Source: Deinococcus deserti VCD115
GTDB lineage: Bacteria; Deinococcota; Deinococci; Deinococcales; Deinococcaceae
NCBI RefSeq assembly: GCF_000020685.1
Contig: NC_012528.1
Span: forward strand, 186,001-250,000
DNA length: 64,000 nucleotides
Direction: 5' to 3'
Under the pieces are notes generated by a model, which did no database searches, was not told where the DNA came from, and worked only from the letters and a program-made list of their open reading frames with translations. Of this stretch, positions 62,622-64,000 are shown piece after piece (the first letter of the stretch is position 1; every line of letters begins with the position of its first letter). The position numbers and the translations under genes are program-made.

Positions 62622-62738
62622 ACGCAACGTCCCTTCCCTGTTGGCCTCAATGTGCTGAGTTTAGCGTCAGCCCAAGCTCAACCAGGCGTGACCTCCGCAT
62701 TGATTGAGCCGAAATACGTTGCCTTCAATAATCTCGTT

Positions 62739-62792
62739 GGAATCCTCCTGGCATCCTGCCTGGGCGTGTGTTGGCGCAGGAAGGGGAGAGCG
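62739..62792 (+). repeat. Interspersed repeat, copy 4
   Basis: ATCCTCCTGGCATCCTGCCT then GGGCGTGTGTTGGCGCAGGA. Same family and orientation as copies 1-3. It lies between the convergent kinase and DUF4394 genes. Confidence 0.82.
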
Positions 62793-62891
62793 TGACTTCG
62801 AACGGTCCGCGAGCCGGGTTGGGCGTGCGTCACCTGGACGGCTGGGCCATTAGCACAGAGCAGCAGGGCCTGGGCAAGGGTCAATAATCTC

Positions 62892-63851
62892 CTACCGGTC
62901 GTTCGACGATGAGCCGATGGGAATCGCCAGCCCGGTCACTGTCTCACCGCTCCCGATAGTTCCTACCCTTGAGGCACTACCCCGGTATATGGACACGGAG
63001 TACAGCTCCGAGGAGCGGCTGCCCTGTGGGGTGAAAACCGCGTAGGCGTTGCGCGAACTGTCAATGTCGAAGCCGGCGAGGGTAGAGACGTCTACTCTTA
63101 GACTGCTTTTGGAAAACAATTGCCCGGTGTTGGGCGAGACGGGCGGTGTGGCCGATGGGTTGCCCTGCTCGGCGAGCAGCTCAAGGCTGGCGTCAAGCAA
63201 GTACAAATTGGTCTGGGTGGCCCCAGCAACCGGGTTCGTGTAGGCGGCAGCCACCACATCGGGTTTCCGCCCTTGATTGCGGTCTCCGGCAGCGTAAGCC
63301 AGGCGGCCGTCCACGCCTGCGACAGCGCCGGTATCGGGATGTACCCGCAGATCCTGGCCCGTGTTACTCACTACGCGGATGCGGTCGACCACCGGGTTAA
63401 AGTCAAACCCGAAAGACGTTCCTTCGAGCACCGGCGTGAAGGGAGCACCGACTGGTGTCGCGGCGCCACTTGCGAGGTCGATGGTGTAGATGCGGCTGGT
63501 CGAGCCCAGCGCATAGAGCCGACCATTGGCGGGGCGAAAATCAATACCCAGCACCCGCTCACCGGGAGCCAGGCCTGTAATCGGCTGAGCCTGCACGTCG
63601 CCGGGAGTAGACGCAGAAAAGCGCAGCAGACGGTTCGATGCCGTGGTGGCGTACATCATGTTGCTCCCGCCGCTCCACGAACCGCCGTCGTTCCAGGACC
63701 CACTGCCCCAATCGCCACCACCGAACGATGCGGCCATCAGCGGCGCTGGCGCCGTCTTCCTGTCAGCCATCCCACCGTCAGGGACAGATGCGGTCCCGCA
63801 GGCGGCGAGGGCGATAACCATGGGAATGGACAGAAAACGAAGCTGTTGCAT
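62892..63851 (-). CDS. DUF4394-domain lipoprotein
   Basis: 319 residues, ATG 63851 after AAGGAGGACCCTT. Lipobox ALAAC (Cys about 18). After a glycine/serine/tryptophan-rich linker (GGGDWGSGSWNDGGSW, about 45-65) comes the DUF4394 beta-propeller-like region: LGIDFRPANGRLYALGSTSR, FGFDFNPVVDRIRVVSNTGQ, DLRVHPDTGAVAG and TQTNLYLLDASLELLAEQG. Secreted, probably anchored on the cell envelope. Function unknown. Confidence 0.9.
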   Translation of the reverse strand: MQQLRFLSIPMVIALAACGTASVPDGGMADRKTAPAPLMAASFGGGDWGSGSWNDGGSWSGGSNMMYATTASNRLLRFSASTPGDVQAQPITGLAPGERVLGIDFRPANGRLYALGSTSRIYTIDLASGAATPVGAPFTPVLEGTSFGFDFNPVVDRIRVVSNTGQDLRVHPDTGAVAGVDGRLAYAAGDRNQGRKPDVVAAAYTNPVAGATQTNLYLLDASLELLAEQGNPSATPPVSPNTGQLFSKSSLRVDVSTLAGFDIDSSRNAYAVFTPQGSRSSELYSVSIYRGSASRVGTIGSGETVTGLAIPIGSSSNDR

Positions 63852-64000
63852 AAGGGTCCTCCTTGAAGCAAATGGAATGGACGGCCTGTTCCGGAGTCTT
63901 CTGGCCGCCCGTCCTGAGGGGCCAGAGGAAACGCTGATCTTCTCCACTCCTAGAAACGCACCGCGGGCCGCTTGAGATGCATCCAGTCATACGTAAAGAT
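63852..64000. other. Right-edge intergenic sequence
   Basis: Upstream region of the DUF4394 gene; it should hold its promoter. No further gene supported before the window ends. Confidence 0.4.

Overview
This is high-GC bacterial DNA with short intergenic gaps and many ATGA stop/start overlaps. Several genes have a TANNNT -10 box only 5-7 bases before the start codon, the layout of leaderless mRNAs that is common in Deinococcus. Gene content (L-rhamnose/LutABC island, tripartite tricarboxylate transporter, secreted isoamylase, DUF5946, DUF4394) also fits a Deinococcus-type environmental heterotroph, but the genus is an inference. No rRNA, tRNA, CRISPR array or intact insertion sequence was seen.

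Layout. 0-2.7 kb: copper cluster (CtaG-like end, DUF2946-like, YcnI, CopC, CopD). 3.0-7.0 kb: mostly decaying genes (sulfurtransferase with an in-frame stop, SnoaL-like, SDR and unidentified remnants) around an intact Rrf2 regulator and its SnoaL-like target, which share an operator motif. 7.0-12.9 kb: IclR regulator, TctBAC uptake system, hydroxyacid dehydrogenase and RraA-like protein. 13.0-18.6 kb: two unknown genes, two hotdog thioesterases divergent from a TetR/MFS efflux pair, and a hydrolase remnant. 18.8-32.5 kb: L-rhamnose island. The leftward operon encodes the mutarotase and ABC importer (its ATPase is frameshifted); the rightward operon encodes a DeoR regulator, isomerase, aldolase/dehydrogenase fusion, kinase and LutABC. 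Together they predict L-rhamnose -> DHAP + L-lactate -> pyruvate. 32.5-39.3 kb: a potassium-transporter remnant, a BKACE-like enzyme, and an operon of a Ugp-like importer with a PHP-domain and a TIM-barrel enzyme. 39.5-56.4 kb: scattered single genes (HAD phosphatase, hydrolases, transaldolase, isoamylase lipoprotein, metallophosphoesterase, cupin, broken RidA, DUF5946 pair, GAF and response-regulator proteins), degraded fragments, and three copies of an interspersed repeat. 56.4-62.6 kb: ROK-regulated operon of ABC importer, SIS-domain protein and PfkB kinase, with the same functions as the Bacillus frl (fructosamine) operon. 62.7-63.9 kb: a fourth repeat copy and a DUF4394 lipoprotein.

Main themes: a complete, tightly wired rhamnose-to-pyruvate pathway with a symmetrical divergent promoter; two carbohydrate importers without their own ATPase, which implies a shared ATPase elsewhere; at least four identifiable genes or remnants broken by single internal stops or frameshifts, plus further fragments, which is either real decay or assembly error; and a four-copy interspersed repeat. 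I did not find a clearly new defence or mobile system. The best candidates for undescribed biology are the PHP/TIM-barrel/Ugp-like operon, the DUF5946 pair and the repeat family.
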